A stretch of 64,000 bases of DNA from Bradyrhizobium canariense (GTDB lineage Bacteria; Pseudomonadota; Alphaproteobacteria; Rhizobiales; Xanthobacteraceae): positions 248,001 to 312,000 of the forward strand of contig NZ_JAFCKJ010000003.1 of the NCBI RefSeq assembly GCF_018130465.1. Direction: 5' to 3'. Under the pieces are notes generated by a model, which was given only the letters and a program-made list of their open reading frames with translations, had not been told where the DNA came from and made no database searches. This document shows positions 27,749 to 36,621 of this stretch, piece after piece. Both the position numbers and the translations under genes were made by a program. Numbering within the stretch: position 1 is the first letter of the stretch; each line of letters starts with the position of its first letter.

Positions 27749-29357
27749 GAAGCTCATCCTCGCCCATTTCTGGCTGGCCTTCGCCGTGTTCGGCCTCGCA
27801 CTCACGCTCGGCGCCTGGCAGATGTTCATCCGCAGCCCGATCGGCACCTGGCTGTCCAATCCCGAGCTCTATTACCGCTCGCTGACCGCGCACGGCACGG
27901 TGATGGGCTACGTCTTCCCGACCCTGGTCGCGATGAGCTTCGGCTATGCCATCAGCGAGTCCGCGCTGGAGCAACGTCTTGTCGGCGTGCGTTGGGCCTG
28001 GGCCGGATTCTGGCTGATCGTCGCCGGCAGCATCATGGCGGTGATCCCGATCGCGCTGGGCCGCGCCTCCGTGCTCTACACCTTCTATCCGCCGCTGATC
28101 GGCAACGTCTTCTACTACCTCGGCGTCGTGCTGGTCGTGGTCGGCTCCTGGATCTGGGTTGCGCTGATGTCGGTCAATCTGCGCGTCTGGCGGAAGGCCC
28201 ATCCCGGCGCGCCGGTGCCGCTGGCGATGTTCGCCAATGTGGCGGGCTCGTATCTGTGGGCCTGGACCGCGGTCGGCGCCGCGCTCGAGCTGCTGCTGCA
28301 GATCATTCCGGTCGCGGCCGGGCTGAAGGCCACCATCGACGCCGGCCTTGCGCGCGTGTTCTTCTCCTGGACGCTGCACGCCATCGTCTATTTCTGGCTG
28401 ATGCCGACCTACATCGCCTATTACACCATCGTGCCGCGCGCGATCGGCGGCCGCGTCTATTCCGACAGCATGGCGCGGATCTCCTTCATCCTGTTCCTGG
28501 TGGTCGCGATGCCAATCGGCATGCACCACACCTTCGCCGATCCGCAGGTCGGCGCCGGCTTCAAGTTCATTCATTCGGCCTTCACCGCGCTGGTCGCGCT
28601 ACCGACACTGCTGACGGTGTTCACGATCTGCGCCTCCGTCGAGATCGCGGCGCGCCTGCGCGGGGGCTGCGGCATGTTCGGCTGGATCAGGGCCCTGCCC
28701 TGGGACAACCCGATGATGCTGGCCCTCGCCTTTTCCTTCGTCATGCTCGGCTTCGGCGGCGCCGGCGGCCTCATCAACATGAGCTATCAGCTCGATGCGT
28801 CGATCCACAACACGCAGTGGATCACCGGCCATTTCCACCTGATCTTCGGCGGCGCCATCGTGATCATGTATTTTGCGATCGCCTACGATCTGTGGCCGCA
28901 TCTGACCGGACGCGAGCTGATCGATGTCCGCCTGATCCGCACCCAGCTCTGGCTGTGGTTCGTCGGCATGATTGTCACGACCTTTCCCTGGCACTGGGTC
29001 GGCATTCTCGGCATGCCGCGCCGCATGGCCTATTTCGACTTCGGCGACCCCGCGATCGCGCCGCAGGCCCTCTCGGTCACCCTCTCCGCGATCGGCGGCT
29101 TCATCCTGCTGGCGTCGGGCATCATGTTCATCGTTATCCTGGCCCGCGGCATGCGTGCGCCACAGGTCGACGCCGGCCCCTATCGCTTTGCGCTGGCCGT
29201 GCACCAGCCGGCGACCGTGCCGGTCGCGCTCAACACCCACGCGCTGTGGGTGGCGCTGATGATCGCGCTCACCCTCACCAATTACGGCTACCCGATCCTG
29301 ACGCTGGCGCTGAGCGAGGGCACGTCGGTGCCGGCCGTCTATGTGGGAGCGCAGTGA
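27735..29357 (+). CDS. Haem-copper oxidase subunit I, ba3 type
   Basis: 540 residues with about 13 membrane helices. Low-spin haem ligand His in 'SLTAHGTVMGYVF'; CuB ligand and cross-linked Tyr in 'FSWTLHAIVYFWLMP' (H-x3-Y); the two further CuB histidines in 'GMHHTFADP'; the haem ligand pair in 'ITGHFHLIFGG'. The HAIVY form, in place of HPEVY, and the absence of the A-family D-channel pattern place it in the B (ba3) family, which works at low oxygen. The start is GTG 27735 inside the end of subunit II; TTG at the next codon is an alternative. Confidence 0.94.
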   Translation: MLVNRKLILAHFWLAFAVFGLALTLGAWQMFIRSPIGTWLSNPELYYRSLTAHGTVMGYVFPTLVAMSFGYAISESALEQRLVGVRWAWAGFWLIVAGSIMAVIPIALGRASVLYTFYPPLIGNVFYYLGVVLVVVGSWIWVALMSVNLRVWRKAHPGAPVPLAMFANVAGSYLWAWTAVGAALELLLQIIPVAAGLKATIDAGLARVFFSWTLHAIVYFWLMPTYIAYYTIVPRAIGGRVYSDSMARISFILFLVVAMPIGMHHTFADPQVGAGFKFIHSAFTALVALPTLLTVFTICASVEIAARLRGGCGMFGWIRALPWDNPMMLALAFSFVMLGFGGAGGLINMSYQLDASIHNTQWITGHFHLIFGGAIVIMYFAIAYDLWPHLTGRELIDVRLIRTQLWLWFVGMIVTTFPWHWVGILGMPRRMAYFDFGDPAIAPQALSVTLSAIGGFILLASGIMFIVILARGMRAPQVDAGPYRFALAVHQPATVPVALNTHALWVALMIALTLTNYGYPILTLALSEGTSVPAVYVGAQ

Positions 29358-30172
29358 TGAGCACGCGCGACCTCTTCACGTTCCGCAATCGGCATTTCAC
29401 TGTCGGCGTCGGCGTCATCGCCGGCATGCTGATCGTGACGATTGTCGCCGGCTTCATCGTGCTGCCCTTCGCACAGCCCTGGGTTCAGTTCGCAAACGTC
29501 TGGGACGCGATCTGCAGCGCCGCCGGCGTGCCGCAGCGCGCAGCAACCGTCACGGCACCCGAACAGACAAGACGGCTGTCGGAGGTCGTGCTGACCTCAC
29601 GCACGCTGTCACGCCCGAGCCAGGAGGCGATCGGCCGCGGCGCCACGCTGGCGCAGCGCTGCGCGATCTGTCATGGCCCGACCGGTATCAGCCGTGCGGA
29701 CTCGCCCAATCTCGCAGGCCAGTATGCCGCCGTGATCTACAAGGAGCTGCACGATTTCCGCTCGGGCGCGCGCACCAATGCCGTGATGTCGCCGTTCGCC
29801 GTCAATCTGACGGACCAGGAGATCGCAGATATCTCGAACTATTACGCTTACCTGCCGCGGCTGCCGGCCTATCACCCGACGCCGCAATTGCCCAAGCCAA
29901 ACATCGTGATCTACGGCGCACCGATGCGCGGCATCGCGCCCTGCGGCGCATGCCACGGCAGTCTCGACAACAAGACCGGCAGCCCGTGGCTCGAAGGCCA
30001 GTCCGAGGTCTACTTGAAGGCGCAGCTGCAGGCCTTCGCCGCAGGCGAGCGCCGCAACGACATCAGCCAACAGATGCGCAACATTGCGCGTGCGATGACG
30101 CCGCAGGAGATCGAGCAGGCCGCGGCGTATTACGCCTCGCAGCCGCCGGATGTCGTGAAGGCGGTGGATTGA
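29357..30172 (+). CDS. Membrane-anchored dihaem cytochrome c
   Basis: 271 residues. An uncleaved N-terminal helix (HFTVGVGVIAGMLIVTIVAG, residues ~13-35) anchors two c-type domains with CAICH near residue 101 and CGACH near 197. Domain layout ('RADSPNLAGQYAAVIYKELHDFRSGARTNAVM', 'GSPWLEGQSEVYLKAQLQAFAAGERRND') is that of cytochrome c4-like proteins. Its ATG overlaps the subunit I stop (TGATG), making it the sixth and last gene of the operon. It probably serves as the immediate electron donor to CuA. Confidence 0.92.
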   Translation: MSTRDLFTFRNRHFTVGVGVIAGMLIVTIVAGFIVLPFAQPWVQFANVWDAICSAAGVPQRAATVTAPEQTRRLSEVVLTSRTLSRPSQEAIGRGATLAQRCAICHGPTGISRADSPNLAGQYAAVIYKELHDFRSGARTNAVMSPFAVNLTDQEIADISNYYAYLPRLPAYHPTPQLPKPNIVIYGAPMRGIAPCGACHGSLDNKTGSPWLEGQSEVYLKAQLQAFAAGERRNDISQQMRNIARAMTPQEIEQAAAYYASQPPDVVKAVD

Positions 30173-30176
30173 AGTG

Positions 30177-30318
30177 AGGAGTTCGTGCCCCGGACGCAGC
30201 GCAGCGCTCCTTCGGCGGTGCGCTGCAGAGCCGGGGCCCATGCTTCCGAGGCGTTCGTGCGGCTTGGGTCCCGGCTCTGCGGAGCAGCGCTACGCGCGCA
30301 CCGCGTCCGGAACATTGG
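30177..30318. repeat. Palindromic intergenic repeat, type C
   Basis: Starts with GTGCCCCGGACGCAGCGCAG and ends with GCGCGCACCGCGTCCGG; internal arms 'GCAGAGCCGGG' and 'CCCGGCTCTGCGGAGCAGCG' also pair. It lies between two convergent genes and would make a strong hairpin for both transcripts. Confidence 0.75.
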
Positions 30319-30329
30319 AGTAACGATCC

Positions 30330-30824
30330 TTACGACGACGCCAGCTTCCGCCGTCCGTAGATCGCGTCCGCCCGCTTCTCGAACGCGATGGAAAATCGCG
30401 CGAACGCGGCGTCGAACATCGAGCCCATCAGCAGCGCCAGCATGCGGCTCTTGAACTCGTAGGCGAGGAAGAAACCGACGTCGCAGACGCCACTGCCCTC
30501 CCCTTGGCCTTTGTCTTGGCCTTTGGGCTCGAACGTCCAACGATTTTCCAGATTGCTGAAGGGACCTTGCAGATATTCGACCAGGATCTTCAAATTGGCG
30601 CGGTCGAGCGTCACGCGGCTGGTGAAGGTTTCCTTGATCAGCTTGAACGACACCGTCATGTCGGCGACCAGCACCTCGGTGCCGTCGGGTTTCGCCATGC
30701 GCTGACGGACCTTCAGCGCGCTGCACAACGGCACGAATTCCGGGTAGCGCTCGACGTCGGCGACCAGATCAAACATCTCGGACGCGCTGTGATCGACACG
30801 GCGCTTGCTCGAAAATTTGGGCAT
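30330..30824 (-). CDS. RatA/COQ10-like START-domain protein
   Basis: 164 residues. The opening 'MPKFSSKRRVDHSASEMFDLVADVERYPEFVPLC' and the closing 'GSMFDAAFARFSIAFEKRADAIYG' are the signatures of the polyketide-cyclase/COQ10 family of small helix-grip proteins. In mitochondria Coq10 binds ubiquinone; in E. coli RatA has been described as interfering with ribosome assembly. The ubiquinone-handling role is the more likely one in this genus, but this is inference. It begins six bases after the lipA stop and is in the same operon. Confidence 0.9.
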   Translation of the reverse strand: MPKFSSKRRVDHSASEMFDLVADVERYPEFVPLCSALKVRQRMAKPDGTEVLVADMTVSFKLIKETFTSRVTLDRANLKILVEYLQGPFSNLENRWTFEPKGQDKGQGEGSGVCDVGFFLAYEFKSRMLALLMGSMFDAAFARFSIAFEKRADAIYGRRKLASS

Positions 30825-30830
30825 GGCGGT

Positions 30831-31787
30831 TCAGCGGGCCGTCGCGGCCCGCGCGGCCTTCAGTCTCGCAAAATCCTCGCCGGCATGGTGCGACGAACGG
30901 GTGAGCGGGCTCGCCGACACCATCAGGAAGCCCTTGGTGTAGGCGACCTTCTCGTAGGACGAAAACTCGTCCGGCGGCACGTAGCGCATCACGGCGTGAT
31001 GCTTGCGGGTCGGCTGGAGATATTGCCCGATGGTCAGGAAATCGACGTCGGCGGAACGCAGATCGTCCATCACCTGCTGCACCTCGTGGCGCTCCTCGCC
31101 GAGGCCGACCATGATGCCGGACTTGGTGAAGATGGTGGGATCGAGCTCCTTGACCCGCTGCAACAGCCGGATCGAATGGAAATAGCGCGCGCCCGGCCGC
31201 ACCGTGAGATAGCACGACGGCACGGTCTCGAGATTGTGGTTGAACACGTCGGGCCTCGCCGCGACGACGATTTCCAGCGCCCCCTCCTTGCGCAGGAAGT
31301 CGGGCGTCAGGATCTCGATCGTGGTCGAGGGGCATGCAGCGCGGATCGCGCGGATGGTCTGGGCGAAATGCTCGGCGCCGCCATCCGTGAGATCGTCGCG
31401 GTCGACGGACGTGATGACGACATGGGCAAGGCCGAGCTTGGCCACGGCCTCGCCGACGTTCCGCGGCTCGGCCGCGTCGAGCGCGTTCGGCATCCCGGTC
31501 TTGACGTTGCAGAACGCGCAGGCGCGGGTGCAGGTGTCACCCATGATCATGAAGGTCGCGTGCTTCTTGTCCCAGCACTCGCCGATATTCGGGCAGCCCG
31601 CCTCCTCGCACACCGTGTGCAGGCCGTTGGCGCGCACGATGTTGCGGGTGTCGGCATAGCCGCGGGTGTTGGGCGCGCGGACGCGGATCCAGTCCGGCTT
31701 CGGCGGCGAAGCGGAATCGGGCCGGTTCACCTTTTCGGGGTGACGTGGGCGCAGCGGGTTCGAGATGGTATCGACAATAACGACCAT
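30831..31787 (-). CDS. lipA: Lipoyl synthase
   Basis: 318 residues with both iron-sulfur motifs: the auxiliary cluster '[12 protein letters not shown]' (CxxxxCxxxxxC) near residue 60 and the radical-SAM cluster '[13 protein letters not shown]' (CxxxCxxC) near 87, plus the C-terminal RSSHHAGE segment whose Ser binds the auxiliary cluster. It inserts two sulfurs into octanoyl groups on lipoyl domains. Length is normal for the family. It heads a two-gene unit with the COQ10-like gene and is divergent from the DNA glycosylase gene. Confidence 0.97.
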   Translation of the reverse strand: MVVIVDTISNPLRPRHPEKVNRPDSASPPKPDWIRVRAPNTRGYADTRNIVRANGLHTVCEEAGCPNIGECWDKKHATFMIMGDTCTRACAFCNVKTGMPNALDAAEPRNVGEAVAKLGLAHVVITSVDRDDLTDGGAEHFAQTIRAIRAACPSTTIEILTPDFLRKEGALEIVVAARPDVFNHNLETVPSCYLTVRPGARYFHSIRLLQRVKELDPTIFTKSGIMVGLGEERHEVQQVMDDLRSADVDFLTIGQYLQPTRKHHAVMRYVPPDEFSSYEKVAYTKGFLMVSASPLTRSSHHAGEDFARLKAARAATAR

Positions 31788-31917
31788 GGGATGTCCGGTC
31801 TGATCAGGTCCTACCTAGTCGGTCTCGCCACGCATCGCAACCCGGCTCGCCCCGCTTCAGGGAACATGGCAGATATGGGCAATATCCTGCTCTGTTCTCT
31901 GGCGATTCTCACCTCGA

Positions 31918-32520
31918 ATGGCTCCAGTCTCGAAGACCTCTACTCCCCGGCTCGGCAAAGCCCTGAAGCGTGCCTTTTTCGCGCGCAGCGTCCGCGAGGT
32001 CGCGCACGACTTGATCGGTGCGACCATGCTGGTCGACGGCGTCGGCGGCCTCATTGTCGAAGTCGAGGCCTATCATCATACCGAGCCGGCGGCGCATTCC
32101 TACAATGGCCCCACGCCGCGGAACCAGGTGATGTTCGGCCCGCCCGGCTTTGCCTATGTCTACCGCTCCTACGGCATCCACTGGTGCGTGAACTTCGTTT
32201 GCGAGGAGGAAGGCTCGGCAGCTGCCGTGCTGATCCGCGCGCTGGAGCCGACCCACGGCTTGGCCGCGATGCGTCGGCGGCGCCATCTCCAGGATTTGCA
32301 CGCGTTGTGCTCGGGCCCGGGCAAGCTGACCGAAGCGCTCGGCATCACCATCGCGCACAATGCCCTGCCGCTGGACCGTCCCCCGATCGCGCTGCATGCG
32401 CGGACGGAGGATTTGGAGGTGGTGGCCGGAATCCGGATCGGCATCACCAAGGCCGTGGAGCTGCCCTGGCGCTATGGCGTCCGGGGTTCGAAATTCCTCA
32501 GCAAGCCGTTTCCGAAATAG
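31918..32520 (+). CDS. 3-methyladenine DNA glycosylase (AAG family)
   Basis: 200 residues. Key segments: '[45 protein letters not shown]' with the catalytic Glu in EVEAY, '[23 protein letters not shown]' and '[13 protein letters not shown]' with the conserved GPGKL. It excises alkylated purines in base-excision repair. ATG 31918 gives a 17-residue lead before the conserved block; the Shine-Dalgarno is weak. It is convergent with valS, only two bases separating the two stop codons. Confidence 0.94.
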   Translation: MAPVSKTSTPRLGKALKRAFFARSVREVAHDLIGATMLVDGVGGLIVEVEAYHHTEPAAHSYNGPTPRNQVMFGPPGFAYVYRSYGIHWCVNFVCEEEGSAAAVLIRALEPTHGLAAMRRRRHLQDLHALCSGPGKLTEALGITIAHNALPLDRPPIALHARTEDLEVVAGIRIGITKAVELPWRYGVRGSKFLSKPFPK

Positions 32521-32522
32521 GC

Positions 32523-35399
32523 CTAAGAGGCCTGCTTCAGCCGCTCCAGCGCCTCCAGCAGCTTGGCCTTGCGGGCGAGCGCAGCCTCACGCTTTTCGCG
32601 CTCCTCCTCGACGACCTCCTCGGCCGCGTTGGCGACGAATTTCTCGTTCGCCAGCTTGGACTCGGCGCGCTTGATGTCGGCGTCGGCCTTCCCGATCTCC
32701 TTGTCGAGACGCGTGCGCTCGGCGGCGACGTCGATCACGCCCTTCAGCGGCAGCGCAGCCACCTCGCCTCGCACCAGGAGCTGGACCGCGCCGTCGGGCG
32801 CACGGTCGGCGAACGCGATGTCCGACAGCCGCGCCATGCGCTTGATGACGTCGCTCCAGCGAGGCGCGCGCTCCTTGGTCTCGGCCGAGGCGCTTGCGAG
32901 CACCAGTGCCGTCAGCGTCGCCGGCGGGATGTTCATCTCGGCGCGCACCGAACGGATCTGCGTGACAAGGTCGATCACCCAGCCGATCTCGGCCTCGGCC
33001 GCGGGATCGGTGAAGTCCGCATGGTCGAAGATCGGCAGCACCCAAACCGGCGAGACGAGCGCATCGGTCGGCCCCGTCGTGGCCGCGAGCATCGCAAGCT
33101 GCTCCGGCGTCGGCGCGGCCGGCTTCAGCGGCCACGGTGCCAGCGCAAGCAGACCGTCGCGCTTGGCCGTCACCTCCCACAGCTCCTCGGTGATGAAGGG
33201 CATGAAGGGGTGCAGCAGTTTCAGGATCTCGTCGCGCGCCCATGCCACCATGGCGCGGGTCTCGGCCTTGGCGGGGCTGTCGGGACCGAGCAGCAGTGGT
33301 TTTGCGAGCTCGACATACCAGTCGCAATAGACGTTCCAGACGAAGCGATAGATGCTGCCTGCGGCATCGTTGAAGCGATAGGCCTCGATCGCCTCGGTCA
33401 CCTCGCGCGTGGTGTGCGCGCTCTCATGCGCGATCCAGCGGTTCAGTGTCTCCTTGACCTTCGCCGGCTCGAACCCCTCGGGCACGGCGCAGTGGTTCAT
33501 CTCCGCGAAGCGCGACGCATTCCAGAGCTTTGTCGCGAAATTGCGATAGCCCTCGACCCGGCTCGTGGCGAGCTTGATGTCGCGCCCCTGCGCGGCCATC
33601 GCGGCCAGCGTGAAGCGCAGCGCGTCCGCACCATATTGGTCGATCAGGCTGAGCGGATCGATGACGTTGCCCTTCGACTTCGACATCTTGGCGCCCTTCT
33701 CGTCGCGGACGAGGGCGTGGATGTAGATCGTCGAGAACGGCACCTCCTTCATGAAGTGCAGGCCCATCATCATCATGCGGGCGACCCAGAAGAAGATGAT
33801 GTCGAAGCCGGTCACCAGCGCGTTGGTCGGGTAGTAGCGCTGCACTTCCGGCGCGTCTGCGGGCCAGCCGAGGGTCGAGAACGGCCACAGCGCCGAGGAG
33901 AACCAGGTGTCGAGCACGTCCTCGTCACGCGTGATGAAGCCGTCACGCTTGTTACGATCGAGCGCCATCTCGCGGCCCTGCTCGATCGTGATGACTTCCT
34001 GCTCGACGTAATAGCCGAGGGCGTGGCTGACGGCCTCCTCCTCGGTCTCGGCGACGAACACCTTGCCATCAGGACCGTACCAGGCCGGGATCTGGTGACC
34101 CCACCAGAGCTGGCGCGAGATGCACCAGGGCTGGATGTTCTCCATCCACTCGAAATAGGTCTTTTCCCAGTTCTTCGGCACGAAGGTGGTTTCGCCCGAA
34201 CGCACCGCGGCCATCGCGGGCTTCGCCAGCGTCTTGGCGTCGACATACCATTGGTCGGTGAGATAGGGCTCGATTACCGTGCCGGAGCGGTCGCCATGCG
34301 GCACCATGTGGGTGTGGGGCTCGATCCGCTCGACGAAGCCGAACGATTCCAGCCGCTCGACGATGCGCTTGCGCGCTGCGAAGCGATCGAGCTTGTTGAA
34401 CTCCTCGGCGAACTGCGAGGCACCCTCCGGCAGGTCGCGCAGATAATCCTCGTTGTCGAGGAGATCGAGGCAACCTTCCTTGTCGATGACGCTGATCCGG
34501 GCGAGGCCGTGGCGATTGCCGACTTCGAAGTCGTTGAAGTCGTGCGCCGGCGTCACCTTGACCGCGCCCGAGCCCTTCTCCGGATCGGAATAGTCGTCGG
34601 CGACGATCCGGATCTTGCGGCCGACCAGCGGCAGGATCACGTTCTTGCCGACCAGCTTCTGATAGCGCTCGTCATCGGGATGCACGGCGACGCCGGTATC
34701 GCCGAGCATGGTCTCCGGGCGCGTGGTGGCGACGACGATGAAGCTCGAGGGATCGTCGGGGCTGAAAATCTTGCCCTCGATCGGATAGCGCAGGTACCAG
34801 AGGCTGCCCTTGACCTCGGTCTGCTGCACTTCGAGATCGGAGATCGCGGTGAGCAGCTTGGTGTCCCAGTTCACCAGCCGCTTGTCCTTGTAGATCAGGC
34901 CGTCGCGGTGCAGCTCGACGAACACCTTGACCACGGCCTTGGACAGGCCCTCGTCCATGGTGAAGCGTTCGCGCGACCAGTCGCAGGACGCGCCGAGCCG
35001 CTTGAGCTGGTTGATGATGGTGTCGCCGCTCTCGGCCTTCCACTGCCAGACCCGCTCCAGGAACTTCTCGCGGCCCATCTCGCGGCGCCCGGGCTGCTGG
35101 CGCTCCATCAGCTGCCGCTCGACCACCATCTGGGTGGCGATGCCGGCATGGTCGGTGCCAGGCTGCCACAGCACGTCGCGGCCGCGCATGCGCTCGAAGC
35201 GGCACAGGATGTCCTGGAGCGTGTTGTTGAGGGCGTGGCCCATGTGCAGCGAGCCCGTCACGTTCGGCGGCGGGATCACGATGGTAAAGGGCACAGCGTC
35301 GCGGCGGTCGGGGCGGCCGGCCTTGAAGGCAAGGCTGTCCTCCCACACGACGGACATGCGGGCTTCGATATCGGCGGGCTGGTAATTTTTCTCGATCAT
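32523..35399 (-). CDS. valS: Valyl-tRNA synthetase
   Basis: 958 residues, class I. HIGH-type motif 'PPNVTGSLHMGHALNNT' near residue 49 and KMSKS motif 'KMSKSKGNVIDP' near 550; editing domain between; 'ETMLGDTGVAVHP' is typical of ValRS. A C-terminal coiled coil (from 'VIDVAAERTRLDKEIGKADADIKRAE' to the end) is the tRNA-contacting arm found in bacterial ValRS. It follows popZ on the same strand across 141 bases. Confidence 0.98.
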   Translation of the reverse strand: MIEKNYQPADIEARMSVVWEDSLAFKAGRPDRRDAVPFTIVIPPPNVTGSLHMGHALNNTLQDILCRFERMRGRDVLWQPGTDHAGIATQMVVERQLMERQQPGRREMGREKFLERVWQWKAESGDTIINQLKRLGASCDWSRERFTMDEGLSKAVVKVFVELHRDGLIYKDKRLVNWDTKLLTAISDLEVQQTEVKGSLWYLRYPIEGKIFSPDDPSSFIVVATTRPETMLGDTGVAVHPDDERYQKLVGKNVILPLVGRKIRIVADDYSDPEKGSGAVKVTPAHDFNDFEVGNRHGLARISVIDKEGCLDLLDNEDYLRDLPEGASQFAEEFNKLDRFAARKRIVERLESFGFVERIEPHTHMVPHGDRSGTVIEPYLTDQWYVDAKTLAKPAMAAVRSGETTFVPKNWEKTYFEWMENIQPWCISRQLWWGHQIPAWYGPDGKVFVAETEEEAVSHALGYYVEQEVITIEQGREMALDRNKRDGFITRDEDVLDTWFSSALWPFSTLGWPADAPEVQRYYPTNALVTGFDIIFFWVARMMMMGLHFMKEVPFSTIYIHALVRDEKGAKMSKSKGNVIDPLSLIDQYGADALRFTLAAMAAQGRDIKLATSRVEGYRNFATKLWNASRFAEMNHCAVPEGFEPAKVKETLNRWIAHESAHTTREVTEAIEAYRFNDAAGSIYRFVWNVYCDWYVELAKPLLLGPDSPAKAETRAMVAWARDEILKLLHPFMPFITEELWEVTAKRDGLLALAPWPLKPAAPTPEQLAMLAATTGPTDALVSPVWVLPIFDHADFTDPAAEAEIGWVIDLVTQIRSVRAEMNIPPATLTALVLASASAETKERAPRWSDVIKRMARLSDIAFADRAPDGAVQLLVRGEVAALPLKGVIDVAAERTRLDKEIGKADADIKRAESKLANEKFVANAAEEVVEEEREKREAALARKAKLLEALERLKQAS

Positions 35400-35540
35400 G
35401 GGGCTGCTAGAAAGCCGCGCGCGGGGTCCAAGTCAACGGAAAGGTCAAAGGAGAGCCAGGCGGCAACAGGGCTCTCCAGTCCGGTCGAGAGGCCGAATAT
35501 GATGCACAAGCAGGGCTTTATGAGGGCTCTGCGGCCCGAT

Positions 35541-36317
35541 CTACCTGCCGCCGCGCGATACCCGCTCGATTTCGGCCTTCACGATGCGTTCTACGAGGCC
35601 CGGCAAATTGTCGTCGAGCCAGGACTTCAACATCGGACGCAGCATCTCCTTGACCAGATCCTCCAGCGTTCGCGCATTGCTGCTGAGCACCGTGTGGGCC
35701 AGGGAATTGAAGGCGGATTCGACCGCCGAGACCGTCGATTGCGCCAGGATCGGCTGTTGGGGCGGCAGTGGCGGCGCATCGAAGTCCACGGGCGCATAGG
35801 ATGCCGGGGGTGGCGTCGGACGCGGCGGCGGCGATTCGGCGAATTCGAGATCGTCGCGCGGCTCGACCTTGCGGAAGCTCGGCGGCGGAGGCGGCGTCGG
35901 CTCCATCTCCATCGCCATCTCGTCGGTCAATTCCAGCACGTCGGGCTCTGGTTCGGGCTCCGGCTCGGGAGCACGGATTTCGGGCGCAGACGTAGCCGTG
36001 TCGAGCCCCGCCAGGAGCGCGTCGATATCGTCCTGATTGTTGGATGCATCGGCCGCGGCTGCGGGGGGCGGCGGCGGTGCGGGCTTTGCGGCCGGAGGCG
36101 GTGCGGGCTTCTCGGCGGCCGGCTTGGCCGGCGCGACCTTGGATGGCGGGATGTCGTTGATCGCCTGCGGCTTCGGCGGCGCGGCGGGGGCGGCAGCTTT
36201 CTCGGGCTTGGCGGCCTCAGCCGGCGGCGGCTTGGCCTCATCGTCGGCAATGATGCGCCGGATCGAGGCCAGAATCTCCTCCATCGAGGGTTCTGTGACC
36301 TTTGCAGGCTGCGTCAT
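35541..36317 (-). CDS. popZ: PopZ-like polar organising protein (DUF2497)
   Basis: 258 residues. The N-terminal helix 'EPSMEEILASIRRIIADDE' (residues ~10-30) and the C-terminal helices 'LEDLVKEMLRPMLKSWLDDNLPGLVERIVKAEIERVSR' are the two conserved ends of PopZ. Between them is a ~130-residue Pro/Ala/Glu-rich disordered region (including EPEPEPEP and a run of prolines), as expected. PopZ forms condensates at the cell poles and tethers the chromosome origin region. ATG 36317 was preferred to an in-frame GTG four codons upstream. The tolC-popZ-valS order recurs in Rhizobiales. Confidence 0.9.
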   Translation of the reverse strand: MTQPAKVTEPSMEEILASIRRIIADDEAKPPPAEAAKPEKAAAPAAPPKPQAINDIPPSKVAPAKPAAEKPAPPPAAKPAPPPPPAAAADASNNQDDIDALLAGLDTATSAPEIRAPEPEPEPEPDVLELTDEMAMEMEPTPPPPPSFRKVEPRDDLEFAESPPPRPTPPPASYAPVDFDAPPLPPQQPILAQSTVSAVESAFNSLAHTVLSSNARTLEDLVKEMLRPMLKSWLDDNLPGLVERIVKAEIERVSRGGR

Positions 36318-36621
36318 CTCCGACTCCACATCATCAACGCCCTCGCATGCGTTGTTTTACACCAAGCACGACAGGATTGGCCGGTTCCGGATGGGTGGCC
36401 CGACATTTTCGTCGCGGCAGCCCGACTTGTCCCCAGATGACGGCTCAACGTGCAGCGGTGCGCCCCTGCCCTCGGCACTCAAGCTTTACGCACACGACAT
36501 CAGGTGCGGGGCGAATCGACCCGCATCTTCTTGGCAAGGCTATGTCAGGGATTTTGACGATTGCAAGCAAAGCGCCCAGTCGGCCCCGGCTGTCTGCGAG
36601 GTCGACCGGATGATTACGGGA
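36318..36621. other. Gap between tolC and popZ
   Basis: About 300 bases without a supported gene on either strand. Promoter elements for popZ should lie here, but I could not pick any with confidence. Confidence 0.4.

Noticed and set aside
27992-29356. Upstream extension of the last cytochrome gene by ~455 codons
   Set aside because: The extension is out of frame with, and lies over, the oxidase subunit I gene; the real start is ATG 29357.
30504-36440. A 1978-codon open frame on the plus strand
   Set aside because: It is antisense to ratA, lipA, valS and popZ and has no domain; long antisense frames arise from the strong GC3 bias.
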